The position numbers were made by a program, and so were the translations under genes. A DNA stretch of 64,000 nucleotides from Comamonas_C sp026954015 (GTDB taxonomy: Bacteria > Pseudomonadota > Gammaproteobacteria > Burkholderiales > Burkholderiaceae_C), in contig JAPSFS010000001.1 of the NCBI GenBank assembly GCA_035063785.1, positions 62,001-126,000 on the forward strand. The letters are read 5' to 3'. Below the pieces are notes generated by a model that was not told the DNA's origin, ran no database searches, and saw only the letters and a program-made list of their open reading frames with translations. Shown piece after piece: positions 15,096 through 24,325 of the stretch. Positions within the stretch are counted from its first letter, which is position 1, and the number at the start of each line of letters is the position of its first letter.

Positions 15096-16437
15096 AAAGA
15101 TCCTGGTCGCCAACCGCGGCGAAATCGCCCTGCGCATCCAGCGCGCCTGCGCCGAGCTCGGCGTCAAGGCGGTGATGATCTATTCCGAGGCCGACCGTGA
15201 CGCCAAGTACGTCAAGCTCGCCGACGAGGCGGTGTGCATAGGCCCCGCGCCGTCGGCGCAGTCCTACCTCAACATGCCGGCCATCATCTCGGCGGCCGAG
15301 GTGACCGACGCCGAGGCGATCCATCCGGGCTACGGCTTTCTGAGCGAGAACGCCGACTTTGCCGAGCGCGTCGAGCAAAGCGGCTTCCAGTTCATCGGTC
15401 CGACGCCCGAGTCCATCCGCATGATGGGCGACAAGGTCTCGGCCAAGCGCGCGATGATCAAGGCGGGCGTGCCGTGCGTGCCGGGTTCGGACGGCGAGCT
15501 GTCCGACGATCCGGCGCAGTGGCGCAAGGTGGCCAGAAGCATCGGTTACCCGGTGATCATCAAGGCCGCAGGCGGCGGCGGCGGGCGCGGCATGCGCGAG
15601 GTGCACACCGAGGCGGCGCTGGTCAACGCGGTGCAGCTCACCAAGGCCGAGGCCGAGGCGGCGTTCGGCAATCCGGCCGTCTACATGGAAAAATTCCTGC
15701 AGAACCCGCGCCACATCGAAATCCAGATCCTCGCCGACAAATACCGCAACGCCGTCTATCTGGCCGAGCGCGACTGCTCCATGCAGCGGCGCCACCAGAA
15801 GGTGATCGAGGAGGCGCCCGCGCTGGGCATTCCGCGCAAGCTCATCGAGAAGATCGGCGAGCGCTGCGTGAGCGCGTGCAAGAAGATCGGTTACCGCGGC
15901 GCGGGCACGTTCGAGTTTCTCTACGAAAACGGCGAGTTCTATTTCATCGAGATGAACACGCGCGTGCAGGTCGAACACCCGGTGACGGAGTGGATCACCG
16001 GAGTGGACATCGTGCGCTGGCAGATCATGATCGCGGCGGGCGAAAAGCTCAATTTTTCGCAGCGGCACGTGCAGATCCGGGGCCACGCGATCGAATGCCG
16101 TATCAACGCGGAAGACCCGTACAAATTCACGCCGTCGCCCGGGCGCGTCACCAAGTGGCACGCGCCGGGCGGCCCCGGCGTGCGCGTGGATTCGCACATC
16201 TACACCAACTACTACGTGCCGCCGAACTACGACTCGATGATCGGCAAGATCATCGTGCACGGCGACACGCGCGAGCAGGCGCTGGCGCGCATGCGCACCG
16301 CGTTGCGCGAGACTGTGGTGGAAGGCATTTCCACCAACATCCCGCTGCACAGCGAGCTCATGGTGGATGCGCGCTATGTTGCGGGCGGCACCAGCATCCA
16401 TTACCTGGAAGAGTGGCTGGCGGCGCGCAAGCGCTGA
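15088..16437 (+). CDS. accC: Biotin carboxylase subunit of acetyl-CoA carboxylase
   Basis: A 449-residue biotin carboxylase (MFKKILVANRGEIALRIQRAC). It has the ATP-grasp domain with glycine-rich loop IKAAGGGGGRGMREV, the HQKVIEE region, the FEFLYENGEFYFIEMNTRVQVEHPVTE metal and catalytic segment, and a biotin carboxylase C-terminal domain. It carboxylates biotin on AccB with ATP and bicarbonate. ATG 15088 is the only start that reads through; two upstream ATGs carry the same first 11 codons but terminate. Ribosome binding is weak (GGGG 13 bases upstream), so translation may depend on the upstream frames. Confidence 0.97.
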   Translation: MFKKILVANRGEIALRIQRACAELGVKAVMIYSEADRDAKYVKLADEAVCIGPAPSAQSYLNMPAIISAAEVTDAEAIHPGYGFLSENADFAERVEQSGFQFIGPTPESIRMMGDKVSAKRAMIKAGVPCVPGSDGELSDDPAQWRKVARSIGYPVIIKAAGGGGGRGMREVHTEAALVNAVQLTKAEAEAAFGNPAVYMEKFLQNPRHIEIQILADKYRNAVYLAERDCSMQRRHQKVIEEAPALGIPRKLIEKIGERCVSACKKIGYRGAGTFEFLYENGEFYFIEMNTRVQVEHPVTEWITGVDIVRWQIMIAAGEKLNFSQRHVQIRGHAIECRINAEDPYKFTPSPGRVTKWHAPGGPGVRVDSHIYTNYYVPPNYDSMIGKIIVHGDTREQALARMRTALRETVVEGISTNIPLHSELMVDARYVAGGTSIHYLEEWLAARKR

Positions 16438-16459
16438 GCGGCGGGTCGCGGCACCGGCG

Positions 16460-17353
16460 ATGGGCATGTTTGAACTGCGCCTGCAGTGCCCCGAGGAGTG
16501 CGTCGAGCCGCTGAGCGACGCACTGCAGGCGCTCGATGCGCTCAGCGTCTCGGTGGAAGACGCCGACGCGCTGACCGGCGCGGAGCGCCCCCTCTTCGGT
16601 GAGCCGGGCATGGAGTCGGCGCAGCAGGGCTGGCACCGCAGCCGCATCAGTGCGCTGTTCCCGGAGCGCGCGGCCGCCGAGGCGGCAGGGCGGCTGCTGG
16701 CGGCGCAGGACTTTTTTGCGGGCTGCGCGCTGGTGGGCGTGGAGCAGGTGCCCGAGCAGGATTGGGTGCGGCTCACGCAGTCGCAGTTCAGCCCGGTCGA
16801 GATCACTCCCGACTTCTGGATCGTGCCGAGCTGGCACGAACCGCCGGCGGCCGCCACGCGCAGCATCCGCCTGGACCCGGGCCTCGCTTTTGGCACCGGC
16901 ACGCACCCGACGACGCGCATGTGCCTGCGCTGGATCGCGCACCACGCCGATGAGATGCCGCTGGGGCGGGTGCTCGACTACGGATGCGGATCGGGCATCC
17001 TGGCGATCGGCGCCGCCCGGTTCGGCGCGACGGCGATCGACGCGGTGGACATCGATCCCGCGGCGGTGCAGGCGACGCGGGCCAACGCCCAGGCCAACGA
17101 CGCACGGCTCGACGTGGGCCTGCCCGAATCCGCGCAGGGTGTGTACCGGACCGTGCTCGCGAACATCCTGGCCACGCCGCTCAAGGTGCTTGCGCCGCTG
17201 CTGTGCGCGCATGTGGCGCCAGGGGGCGCGCTCGTGCTCGCCGGCATCCTTGAACGGCAGGCGGCCGAACTGCAGCAGGCGTATGCGCCGTGGCTGCAAC
17301 TGGCGGTGAGCGATGCCGAGGACGGATGGATCCTCATGACGGCGCGCCGCTGA
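16460..17353 (+). CDS. prmA: Ribosomal protein L11 methyltransferase PrmA
   Basis: A 297-residue SAM-dependent methyltransferase that trimethylates ribosomal protein L11. The N-terminal L11-recognition domain (MFELRLQCPEE..., QDWVRLTQSQFSPVEI, FWIVPSWHEPP) is followed by the catalytic domain: LDPGLAFGTGTHPTTRMCL, the SAM loop VLDYGCGSGILAIGAARFG, and NILATPLKVLAP. It lies 22 bp after accC, the usual context in Burkholderiales. ATG 16460 or 16466 are both possible starts; the family normally begins with MFEL. Confidence 0.95.
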   Translation: MGMFELRLQCPEECVEPLSDALQALDALSVSVEDADALTGAERPLFGEPGMESAQQGWHRSRISALFPERAAAEAAGRLLAAQDFFAGCALVGVEQVPEQDWVRLTQSQFSPVEITPDFWIVPSWHEPPAAATRSIRLDPGLAFGTGTHPTTRMCLRWIAHHADEMPLGRVLDYGCGSGILAIGAARFGATAIDAVDIDPAAVQATRANAQANDARLDVGLPESAQGVYRTVLANILATPLKVLAPLLCAHVAPGGALVLAGILERQAAELQQAYAPWLQLAVSDAEDGWILMTARR

Positions 17354-17398
17354 ACGCGCCCGGCGACGCGGTAACGCGTGCCTACAATGCACCGCTGC

Positions 17399-18550
17399 AT
17401 GAGCCAGGTCACCCGCTGCCCCCATTGCCAGACGTGCTTTCGGGTCGTTGACGACCAGCTGCGCGTGGGCGGCGGCTGGGTGCGTTGCGGGCGTTGCGCG
17501 CGGGTCTTCGACACCAGCGGGCGCATCTGGTTCGAACCGCCATCCGATGCGGCGACTGCGATGCCGATCGAACTCATCGAGCCCGCACCGTCGCAGGACA
17601 CCGCCGAGCCGCTGGAGGCTGCGGCCCCGGACGACGAGTCCAGGACGGTGCTGGCGCTGCGCGACTTTGCCGCGTCCCGCTGGCTGGACGATATGGATGC
17701 CGATGGGGGCGACGACGCGCCGGGCGCGGCGCGCGAGCCCACGTGGGACCCGGATGTGCCCGAGCCGGACGATGGTGCCGACGATCGTGTCGATGCAAGC
17801 CTCGCGGAGCCCGGGACGGCGGCGGACGATGCGCACGACGAGCCAGCGCCTGCCGTGCCCGATGCGGTCGATACCGTTTCGCAAGAGCGCGAACCGATGG
17901 CCTCGGTTCCTGAACGGCTGCTGCGCAGCGAGGCGCCGATCGATGCGGATGAAGTGCCCTGCGCCGCTGCGAAGGTGTCGCCGCCAGTTCCGGTGACGGC
18001 TTCAAGCATGCCGTCTGCGCGGGCGGCGGCCGAACCCGGGTTCGTGCGTGCGGCGCGGCGCGGCACGTTCTGGAGGCGCCCAGCGGTGCGCGCGGTGCTG
18101 GCCCTGGTGGTGTGTGCGCTGGGCGCGCTCCTTGTCCTGCAGGTGCTGGTGCAGGAACGCGACCTGCTGGCGGCGCGTTATCCGGCAACCCGCGCCTGGC
18201 TGCAGTCGCTGTGCGCGCCTGTCGGCTGCGTCGTGCAGGCGCCGCGGCGCATTGCCGACGTGGTGATCGAAGCCTCGTCTTTCATCAAGGAGCGCGAGGG
18301 CGACGCGGCCTATGTGCTCGAAGTCGGCCTGAAGAACCGCGCCGCCTACGAGATTGCAACACCCGCGCTCGAGCTCACGCTCGTGGACGCCTCGGACGAC
18401 GTGCTCGTGCGGCGGGTGCTGCCGCCGCACGATCTGGCCGCGCCCGCGGTCCTGGCCGCGCAGGCGCTCTGGACGGGCAACATGCGTCTGCGCGTGACGC
18501 AAGACGCGGCGCGCGTGGCCGGCTACCGTGTCCTCGTGTTTTACCCCTGA
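17399..18550 (+). CDS. MJ0042 zinc-ribbon / DUF3426 membrane protein
   Basis: A 383-residue protein. The N-terminal zinc ribbon has two Cys pairs (TRCPHCQTCFRV and WVRCGRCARVF). A long acidic low-complexity linker (about residues 50-210) follows, then one membrane helix (AVLALVVCALGALLVLQVLV) and a C-terminal DUF3426 beta-sandwich domain (VIEASSFIKEREG...YVLEVGLKNRAAYEIATPALELTL). The topology suggests a cytoplasmic zinc ribbon tethered to a periplasmic domain. The function is unknown. It is conserved downstream of prmA in Burkholderiales. Confidence 0.88.
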   Translation: MSQVTRCPHCQTCFRVVDDQLRVGGGWVRCGRCARVFDTSGRIWFEPPSDAATAMPIELIEPAPSQDTAEPLEAAAPDDESRTVLALRDFAASRWLDDMDADGGDDAPGAAREPTWDPDVPEPDDGADDRVDASLAEPGTAADDAHDEPAPAVPDAVDTVSQEREPMASVPERLLRSEAPIDADEVPCAAAKVSPPVPVTASSMPSARAAAEPGFVRAARRGTFWRRPAVRAVLALVVCALGALLVLQVLVQERDLLAARYPATRAWLQSLCAPVGCVVQAPRRIADVVIEASSFIKEREGDAAYVLEVGLKNRAAYEIATPALELTLVDASDDVLVRRVLPPHDLAAPAVLAAQALWTGNMRLRVTQDAARVAGYRVLVFYP

Positions 18551-18565
18551 TGTTCTGGAAGGTTC

Positions 18566-19462
18566 ATGGCTGCACTGATTTGCGGATCGCTGGCGTTTGA
18601 CACGATCATGGGTTTCGAGGGGCGGTTTTCCGAGCAGATCCTGCCCAACCAGTTGCACATTCTGAATGTGGCGTTTCTCGTGCCGTCGCTGCGCCGGGAT
18701 TTCGGCGGCTGTGCCGGCAACATCGCGTATGCGCTCAAGCTGCTCGGCGGCGATCCGCGGCCGATGGCGATGCTGGGCAGCGACGGCGAGGAGTATCTCG
18801 AACGCCTGCGCGCGCAGGGCATCGCCACCGAGACCGTCGGGCTGCTCGGTGATGTCTATACCGCGCAGGCGATGATCATGACCGACCGTGACAACAACCA
18901 GATCACGGCGTTCCACCCCGGCGCGATGATGCGCGCGCATGAACAGGTGGTGCCTGCCGATCCGCGGCTGCGCGTGGGCATCATCGCGCCCGACGGCCGC
19001 GAGGCCATGCTCTCGCATGCGGCGCAAATGGTGCGGGCGGGCATACCCTTCGTGTTCGATCCGGGGCAGGGCTTGCCGATGTTCAACGGCGAGGAACTCC
19101 GGCGTTTCGTCGAGCAGGCGCAATGGGTGGCCGTGAACGACTACGAGGGCCAGATGCTCTGCGAACGCACCGGCTGGAGCAAGACGGAGATTTCAGACCG
19201 GGTACAGGGGTTCGTCGTGACCCTGGGCGCGCAGGGCTGCGAAGTGTGGGAGCAGGGACAGTGCACGGTGGTTGCGCCTGTGACGCCGCGCGAGGTACTC
19301 GACCCGACGGGCTGCGGCGATGCGTGGCGCGGCGCGCTACTCTATGGGCTGGAGCAGGGTTGGCCGCTTCAGCGCTGTGCCGCACTGGGCAACCGCATGG
19401 GTGCGCTCAAGATCGCGCACCGCGGGCCGCAGAACTACACGCTCGACTTCGATCCGGCGTGA
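18566..19462 (+). CDS. PfkB/ribokinase-family carbohydrate kinase
   Basis: A 298-residue sugar or nucleoside kinase with the PfkB fold: N-terminal GSLAFDTIMGF and FGGCAGNIAYALKLLGG (substrate glycine motif), C-terminal DPTGCGDAWRGALLYGLEQG with the catalytic Asp. Similar Burkholderiales genes next to the histone-like gene are annotated as carbohydrate or adenosine kinases, so the substrate could be adenosine or a sugar. It starts 15 bp after the DUF3426 gene and is probably in the same transcript. Confidence 0.9.
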   Translation: MAALICGSLAFDTIMGFEGRFSEQILPNQLHILNVAFLVPSLRRDFGGCAGNIAYALKLLGGDPRPMAMLGSDGEEYLERLRAQGIATETVGLLGDVYTAQAMIMTDRDNNQITAFHPGAMMRAHEQVVPADPRLRVGIIAPDGREAMLSHAAQMVRAGIPFVFDPGQGLPMFNGEELRRFVEQAQWVAVNDYEGQMLCERTGWSKTEISDRVQGFVVTLGAQGCEVWEQGQCTVVAPVTPREVLDPTGCGDAWRGALLYGLEQGWPLQRCAALGNRMGALKIAHRGPQNYTLDFDPA

Positions 19463-19527
19463 CCCCCCGAGACCATGGATGCGGGCACGCGGCCCGGGCC
19501 AGGTCTGGGGTGTCGTGATCAGCCCTT

Positions 19528-19887
<360 letters not shown>

Positions 19888-20080
19888 CATGTTCTCCTTC
19901 GGTTGGTTGGCAAAGAGCACTGGCGGCGCTTCTCGGGCCGGCAGCGATCCATGGCAACAAGGCAGAACTGCCCGCCACCACGAATGGGGGAGCGTCCCGC
20001 AGGCCGGACGTGCGGACCGGTCGTGCGTGTGCGGGGCGTAGGAAGGGTCATCGTCGGGTTGGGGCGTGCGGCAGGTGGCG

Positions 20081-20188
20081 CTAGCGGCTGTGCAGCGCGT
20101 CCTGCATGGCGCGCGCGTCGAAGGTTGCTGTGCTGCGCACCGTCGTGCCGGTGCTGTTCGCGAGTGGTTGTCGGCCCCGATTCAGCAT
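20081..20188 (-). CDS. Possible 35-residue small protein
   Basis: ATG 20188 is preceded by AGGAAAATCC, and a 35-codon frame ends at TAG 20081; it begins MLNRGRQPLANSTGTTVRS and ends MQDALHSR. I recognise no family. It is the first well-initiated frame downstream of the NrdR-box promoter, so it may be the remnant start of a deleted gene or a small protein of its own. Confidence 0.25.
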   Translation of the reverse strand: MLNRGRQPLANSTGTTVRSTATFDARAMQDALHSR

Positions 20189-20468
20189 GGATTTTCCTGC
20201 TGCGGATTATGGAAGCAGTGCTTCGAAATGAAAAGCAGCGAAGCCTTGCTGCGCGGTGTTTTGTTGTTTGGATACAGCGATTTGCGTGGGCACCTGCCGG
20301 CCATCCGCGCCGTGCATGCGCGAACCTCGGGTGCGCGGTGTGCCGTGCTTCCATCCGACGGCAGTCGCGCATCGATGGATGGGTTACCCCGTGTTGGTGC
20401 AGCAGCGGTTGCAAGGCGCGGTCGATCCGTGAAGGTCGGTGTGGATGATGGAACGCAGGCGCAGGCTC

Positions 20469-20484
20469 ACACTATATATAGTGT
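20469..20484 (-). promoter_or_regulatory. NrdR-box-like perfect palindrome
   Basis: ACACTATATATAGTGT is a perfect 16-bp palindrome that matches the NrdR box consensus ACAC-(A/T)-A-(C/T)-ATAT-(A/T)-GTGT. It overlaps the -10 region of a leftward promoter (TTGAGC upstream at 20502-20497). NrdR represses ribonucleotide reductase operons, but no nrd gene lies nearby. A second box at the usual helical spacing was not seen. Confidence 0.7.
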
Positions 20485-20566
20485 CAGCGGCAAGCTCAAT
20501 ACGCTAGGGTTGGCGTAAGCCCTGAAAATCGCGGAAAACGGTTTCTGTGCCGCCGCGGCGCGCTGC

Positions 20567-21181
20567 TCAGCGTGACGTGGGCGCAACGGGTGGCAGCACG
20601 ATGCCCGAGCCCGCGAGATGGTGCGAAATGCGCGGCCAGTCGAAGGCGCTGCCGGGGTCGCGCTTGCGCCCGGGCGCGATGTGCTCATGCCCCGTGAGGT
20701 AGCGGATCGGATAGCGGCGGCGGAGCGCGTCGCACAGCTGCTCGAGCGCGGTGTATTGCGCCTCTTCGAAGGCACTGTCTTCTATGCCTTCGAGCTCGAT
20801 GCCGATCGAGTCGTCGTTGCAGCGCGCGCGCATGCGGTAGTGCGACAGGCCTGCGTGCCACGCGCGTTCGCTGCACGCGACGAATTGCCAGACCTGGCCG
20901 TTGCGCGTGATGAAGAAGTGGCTCGATACGCGCAGGTCGCGCAGGCTCTCGTAGTACGGGTGCGCGTTGCAGTCGAGTTGGTTCAGGAACAGCGCGCGCA
21001 CCGCGTTGCCTCCATACCTGCCGGGCGGCAGGCTGATGGAATGCACAACGACAAGGTCGATCGCGGTGCGCGCGGGGCGTGGGTCGTGGTTGGGTGAAGG
21101 GCAGTGCCGCGCCGCAAGCAGCCAGCCGCCGCGCCAGAGGCTACGGGTGGCCGCCGTGTGGGCGTCAGTGGGCCGGGGCAT
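20567..21181 (-). CDS. ampD: 1,6-anhydro-MurNAc-L-alanine amidase AmpD
   Basis: A 204-residue N-acetylmuramyl-L-alanine amidase 2-family enzyme of the cytoplasm, which cleaves anhydro-muropeptides during murein recycling and thereby controls ampC-type induction. Zinc-ligand regions are present: DLVVVHSISLP (His), WHAGLSHYRMRARCNDDSIGIELEG (Glu in IGIELEG) and TGHEHIAPGRKRDPG (His and Asp). No signal peptide is evident. The start overlaps the pilR 3' end by 17 bp, so it is probably transcribed with pilSR. Confidence 0.93.
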   Translation of the reverse strand: MPRPTDAHTAATRSLWRGGWLLAARHCPSPNHDPRPARTAIDLVVVHSISLPPGRYGGNAVRALFLNQLDCNAHPYYESLRDLRVSSHFFITRNGQVWQFVACSERAWHAGLSHYRMRARCNDDSIGIELEGIEDSAFEEAQYTALEQLCDALRRRYPIRYLTGHEHIAPGRKRDPGSAFDWPRISHHLAGSGIVLPPVAPTSR

Positions 21182-22622
21182 GCGCCGTGCCGATCGGTTC
21201 GGCGGTTATGCCGAGCCGGTCGATGCGGTGGCCGAGCTGCCGGGGGCTGATGCCGAGGTGGCGTGCCGTCGCCGCGAGGTCACCGTTTGCCGCGTGCAGC
21301 TCTCGCAGCACCATCGCGCGCTCGCGCTCGTCGAGCCAGGCCCGCAGGTCGAGCTGTGCGGGTGCGCTGGCCGGCGCGGCCGCGGGCGATGCGCTCGCCG
21401 TGGTCGCGGTCTGCGGTGCTGCGTTTGCGGTGTCCGGCGCATCGCAAGGCGGGATCTGCAGCTCGCCTGCGTCGCTCAGCGCCATGGCCCGGTGCAGCAG
21501 GTTTTCGAGTTCGCGCACGTTGCCCGGCAACGGGTAGTGGGCGAGTTGCTCGAGCGCGCCTTGCGCCAGCGTGGGGACCGGCAGGCCCGACTCGTGCGCG
21601 ATGCGCGCGAGCAAGGCCTCGCAGAGCGCGGGGATGTCGTCGCGACGCTCGCGCAGTGGCGGAATCACGAGTTCGATCACGTTCAGCCGGTAGTACAGGT
21701 CCTGCCGAAAGCGCCCCGCGCGCACGTCGGCCGACAGATCGCGGTGCGTGGCGCTCACGATGCGCACGTCGACGGCTTCCTCCTGTGTGGAGCCGAGCGC
21801 GCGCACCGTACGCTCCTGGATCGCGCGCAGCAGCTTGGGCTGCATCGACAGCGGCAGCTCGCCGATCTCGTCGAGGAGCAGGGTGCCGCCGCGCGCAGCC
21901 TGGAAGTAGCCGGGGCGGTCCTGCGTCGCGCCGGTGTACGAGCCCTTGCGCGCGCCGAAAAATTCTGCTTCGAGCAGCGTCTCGGGGATCGCGCCGCAGT
22001 TGACCGCGACGATGGGGCCGCCTGCGCGTTGACTGGCGGCGTGCAGCGCGCGCGCCACGAGTTCCTTGCCGGTGCCCGATTCGCCGCGCACGAGCACCGG
22101 TGCCATGCTGGGCGCGACGCGCGCGATGCGGTGCTTGAGCTGGCGCATGGCCTCGGATGTTCCGACGAGCTGCGCCAGCGCGTCGTCTGGCACGGGGCTG
22201 CCCTTCGCGGGCTGCCGGCGCCGCGCGGGTGTCGATGAAGGCGACCCGTAGGCGGCCGAGGCGATCACGCTGCGAAACTGCTGGAGGTCGACCGGCTTGG
22301 TCAGGTAGTCGAACGCGCCGGCGCGCAACGCCTCGACGGCGTTCTCGGCCGAGCCGTAGGCGGTCATCACCACGCAGCGCTCGCCGCGCTGCTGTTCGCG
22401 CACCTCATGCAACAGGTCCATGCCAAAACCGTCGGGCAGGCGCATGTCGCTGATGATCACGTCAAAGCGCCTCTCCGACAGGTGGCTGCGCGCGTCTTCC
22501 AGGCTTTCCGCCGTCTCCACACGGTAGCCCTCGCGCAGCAGCGTCAGTTCATAGAGCGTGCGCAGATCGGGCTCGTCGTCGACGACGAGGATGCGGGCGG
22601 GAGGGTGGGGGTGGCTGCTCAT
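21165..22622 (-). CDS. pilR: NtrC-family response regulator PilR
   Basis: A 485-residue sigma-54 activator. The receiver domain (ILVVDDEPDLRTLY, phospho-Asp in IISDMRLPDG) is followed by an AAA+ domain with Walker A GESGTGKELVARAL, the sigma-54 contact loop GSYTGA and GGTLLLDEIGELP, then a Fis-type HTH (GDLAATARHLGISPRQLGHRI). The loop is GSYTGA instead of the usual GAFTGA (Pseudomonas PilR has GSFTGA). Its partner pilS overlaps by four bases. The likely target is the sigma-54 promoter of pilA at 3509. Confidence 0.93.
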   Translation of the reverse strand: MSSHPHPPARILVVDDEPDLRTLYELTLLREGYRVETAESLEDARSHLSERRFDVIISDMRLPDGFGMDLLHEVREQQRGERCVVMTAYGSAENAVEALRAGAFDYLTKPVDLQQFRSVIASAAYGSPSSTPARRRQPAKGSPVPDDALAQLVGTSEAMRQLKHRIARVAPSMAPVLVRGESGTGKELVARALHAASQRAGGPIVAVNCGAIPETLLEAEFFGARKGSYTGATQDRPGYFQAARGGTLLLDEIGELPLSMQPKLLRAIQERTVRALGSTQEEAVDVRIVSATHRDLSADVRAGRFRQDLYYRLNVIELVIPPLRERRDDIPALCEALLARIAHESGLPVPTLAQGALEQLAHYPLPGNVRELENLLHRAMALSDAGELQIPPCDAPDTANAAPQTATTASASPAAAPASAPAQLDLRAWLDERERAMVLRELHAANGDLAATARHLGISPRQLGHRIDRLGITAEPIGTAHAPAH

Positions 22623-24325
22623 ACGACGATGGTGTCAAACAGCGAAGCCGAATCGGCCGGTCGGCTGGGCGCGCGAAACGTCACCGTGAACGCGTTGCCC
22701 GCCACCTGGCCGCGCGGCAGCTTGAGGTTCAGGCGCCGATAGTAGAGCGTCGCGCCGTGGCGCTGGCACAGCTCGCGGCAAATGTACAGCCCGAGGCCGC
22801 TGGAGCGGCTTTCGGACGAGAAGAACGGGTCGAAAAGGTGGCGCTCCACCGTTCTCTCCAGCGGCGCGCCGTCGCTCCATACCTGCACGGTGGCGGGTCC
22901 GCTGTCGCTGCCGCGCGTGCTGACCCACACCGCGTCGGCGCCGGCGGTTGCGTAGCGGCGCGCGTTGTCCAGCAGGTTTACGAGCACGCGGCGCAGGTGC
23001 TCCGGATCGAACGCTACCTGCGTTGCCTGCGCCTGCAGGCGCAGCGACGGCGCCGTGTGGCCCGGGTGGGCGGCCTGCCAGTCGTGCACGATCTGGTGCA
23101 CCGTCGCGTCGAGCACCAGCGCGGTGGTGTCGGCGCCCTCGATCTGGTGCTGCACGCGCGCGATGTCGAGGACGTCCTCGGCAATGCGCACGAGGCGCTC
23201 GGCGTTCTGCCGCACCATGCCGGTCAGGCGCTTGTGTTCCGGGTCGTTCAGGTCTTCGTCCAGCAGTTGGTTGGCCTGCATGATGGCGGCCAGCGGGTTG
23301 CGGATTTCGTGTGCCACGGCCGCGGACATGCGCCCCATGGCGGCCATTTTTTCGGTGCGCAGCTGCGCTTCCATCGCGCGCAGGTCCTGCAGGAACATCA
23401 CGCACAGCGGCTCCTGGGCTTCGGGGATGCCGCCGACGCCGGCGGCCGACGTCGGCCAGGTGCGAACGCGCAGGCCCATCGTGCTGCGGCCTTCGTGCAG
23501 GATGGTCACATCGGCGCTTTGCGCGCGCACTTCGGTGAGCGTGGCTTGCACGAGCTGCACCAGCGGCGCCCAGCGCGTGTCGGGCGCGAGCGCGAACGGC
23601 ACGCTTGCACGCGCCGGGCGGCCGAGCAGGGCCTGCGCCGCCGGGTTGGCCAGGCGGATGGAGCCGAGGTGGTCGAGCACGAGCACGCCGTCGCTCACGT
23701 GCTCGATCACCATGTGGCTCACGGCCTCCTGCGTGCGCGCCGCTATCTGGCTTTGCCGTGCGTGCTGCTGTTCGCGCAGCAGCCGCGCGGCGAGCTGGTG
23801 CGTCAGATACGCGACGATGAAGTATGCGGTGCCGGTCAGCGCCGCGCCGAGCGCGGGCGTGGTCGCGTCGACGCCGGCGCGCACGCCGCCCCACCAGGCC
23901 AGCGCCAGCAGCAGCAGCGTTGCCGCGGCCGACGTGCCCAGCGCAAGCACCTGCGTGCCCAGCACGCCCGCCATCAACACGGAAAAACCATACAGCGGCG
24001 TGTAGTTCATCGAATCCGACGTCTGCGCCTGCAGCAGTTGCAGACCGGTGTAGGCCAGCAGGTCGATGCCGATGGTGGCGAGCCAGTGCACGCCGGGCTG
24101 CGGGGGCGGAACGCTGTGCTGCCGCGTGGCGCGCACCACCAGCGTCGCCAGCAGATAGAGCCCGCTGGCCGCGGGCAGCGTCAGTGATACGGTCTGCCCG
24201 AGCGCGATGCCCGCCAGTTGCAGCGTGAGCAGCGCCAGCGCCACGAGCACGCGCGCCGAAAGAAACCCGCTCCAGAGCCGGACGAACGCGGGGTTGCGGT
24301 CGGGCGCGGCGCGTGGTTCGCTCAA
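22619..24325 (-). CDS. pilS: Membrane sensor histidine kinase PilS
   Basis: A 568-residue kinase. About six membrane helices occupy residues 20-190 with almost no periplasmic loop, as in PilS, which senses pilin subunits in the membrane. A PAS domain (MVIEHVSDGVLVLDHLGSIRLANPAAQALLG), a HisKA domain with VAHEIRNPLAAIMQANQLL and an HATPase domain (LVNLLDNARRYA, SRSSGLGLYICRELC) follow. The start is TTG 24325, whose TTGA overlaps the stop of the upstream small gene. Cotranscribed with pilR. Confidence 0.92.
   Translation of the reverse strand: MSEPRAAPDRNPAFVRLWSGFLSARVLVALALLTLQLAGIALGQTVSLTLPAASGLYLLATLVVRATRQHSVPPPQPGVHWLATIGIDLLAYTGLQLLQAQTSDSMNYTPLYGFSVLMAGVLGTQVLALGTSAAATLLLLALAWWGGVRAGVDATTPALGAALTGTAYFIVAYLTHQLAARLLREQQHARQSQIAARTQEAVSHMVIEHVSDGVLVLDHLGSIRLANPAAQALLGRPARASVPFALAPDTRWAPLVQLVQATLTEVRAQSADVTILHEGRSTMGLRVRTWPTSAAGVGGIPEAQEPLCVMFLQDLRAMEAQLRTEKMAAMGRMSAAVAHEIRNPLAAIMQANQLLDEDLNDPEHKRLTGMVRQNAERLVRIAEDVLDIARVQHQIEGADTTALVLDATVHQIVHDWQAAHPGHTAPSLRLQAQATQVAFDPEHLRRVLVNLLDNARRYATAGADAVWVSTRGSDSGPATVQVWSDGAPLERTVERHLFDPFFSSESRSSGLGLYICRELCQRHGATLYYRRLNLKLPRGQVAGNAFTVTFRAPSRPADSASLFDTIVV

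Larger units (their letters stand above)
19888..20566. other. Intergenic region, possible scar of lost nrdAB
   Basis: A 680-bp stretch without a convincing large gene, unusual for this dense window. Read leftwards it holds: promoter-like TTGAGC near 20497-20502 with TATATA inside an NrdR-type palindrome (20469-20484); a weak GCAGC/GCTGC hairpin with TTTT (20252-20231); and a 35-codon frame with a good ribosome-binding site (20188-20081). From memory, related genomes carry nrdA and nrdB between ampD and the histone gene. Here both are missing. Confidence 0.5.

Noticed and set aside
20066..20518. 150-codon plus-strand frame in the ampD-histone gap
   Set aside because: No ribosome-binding site or family signature, and it crosses the NrdR palindrome; it looks like chance coding potential.
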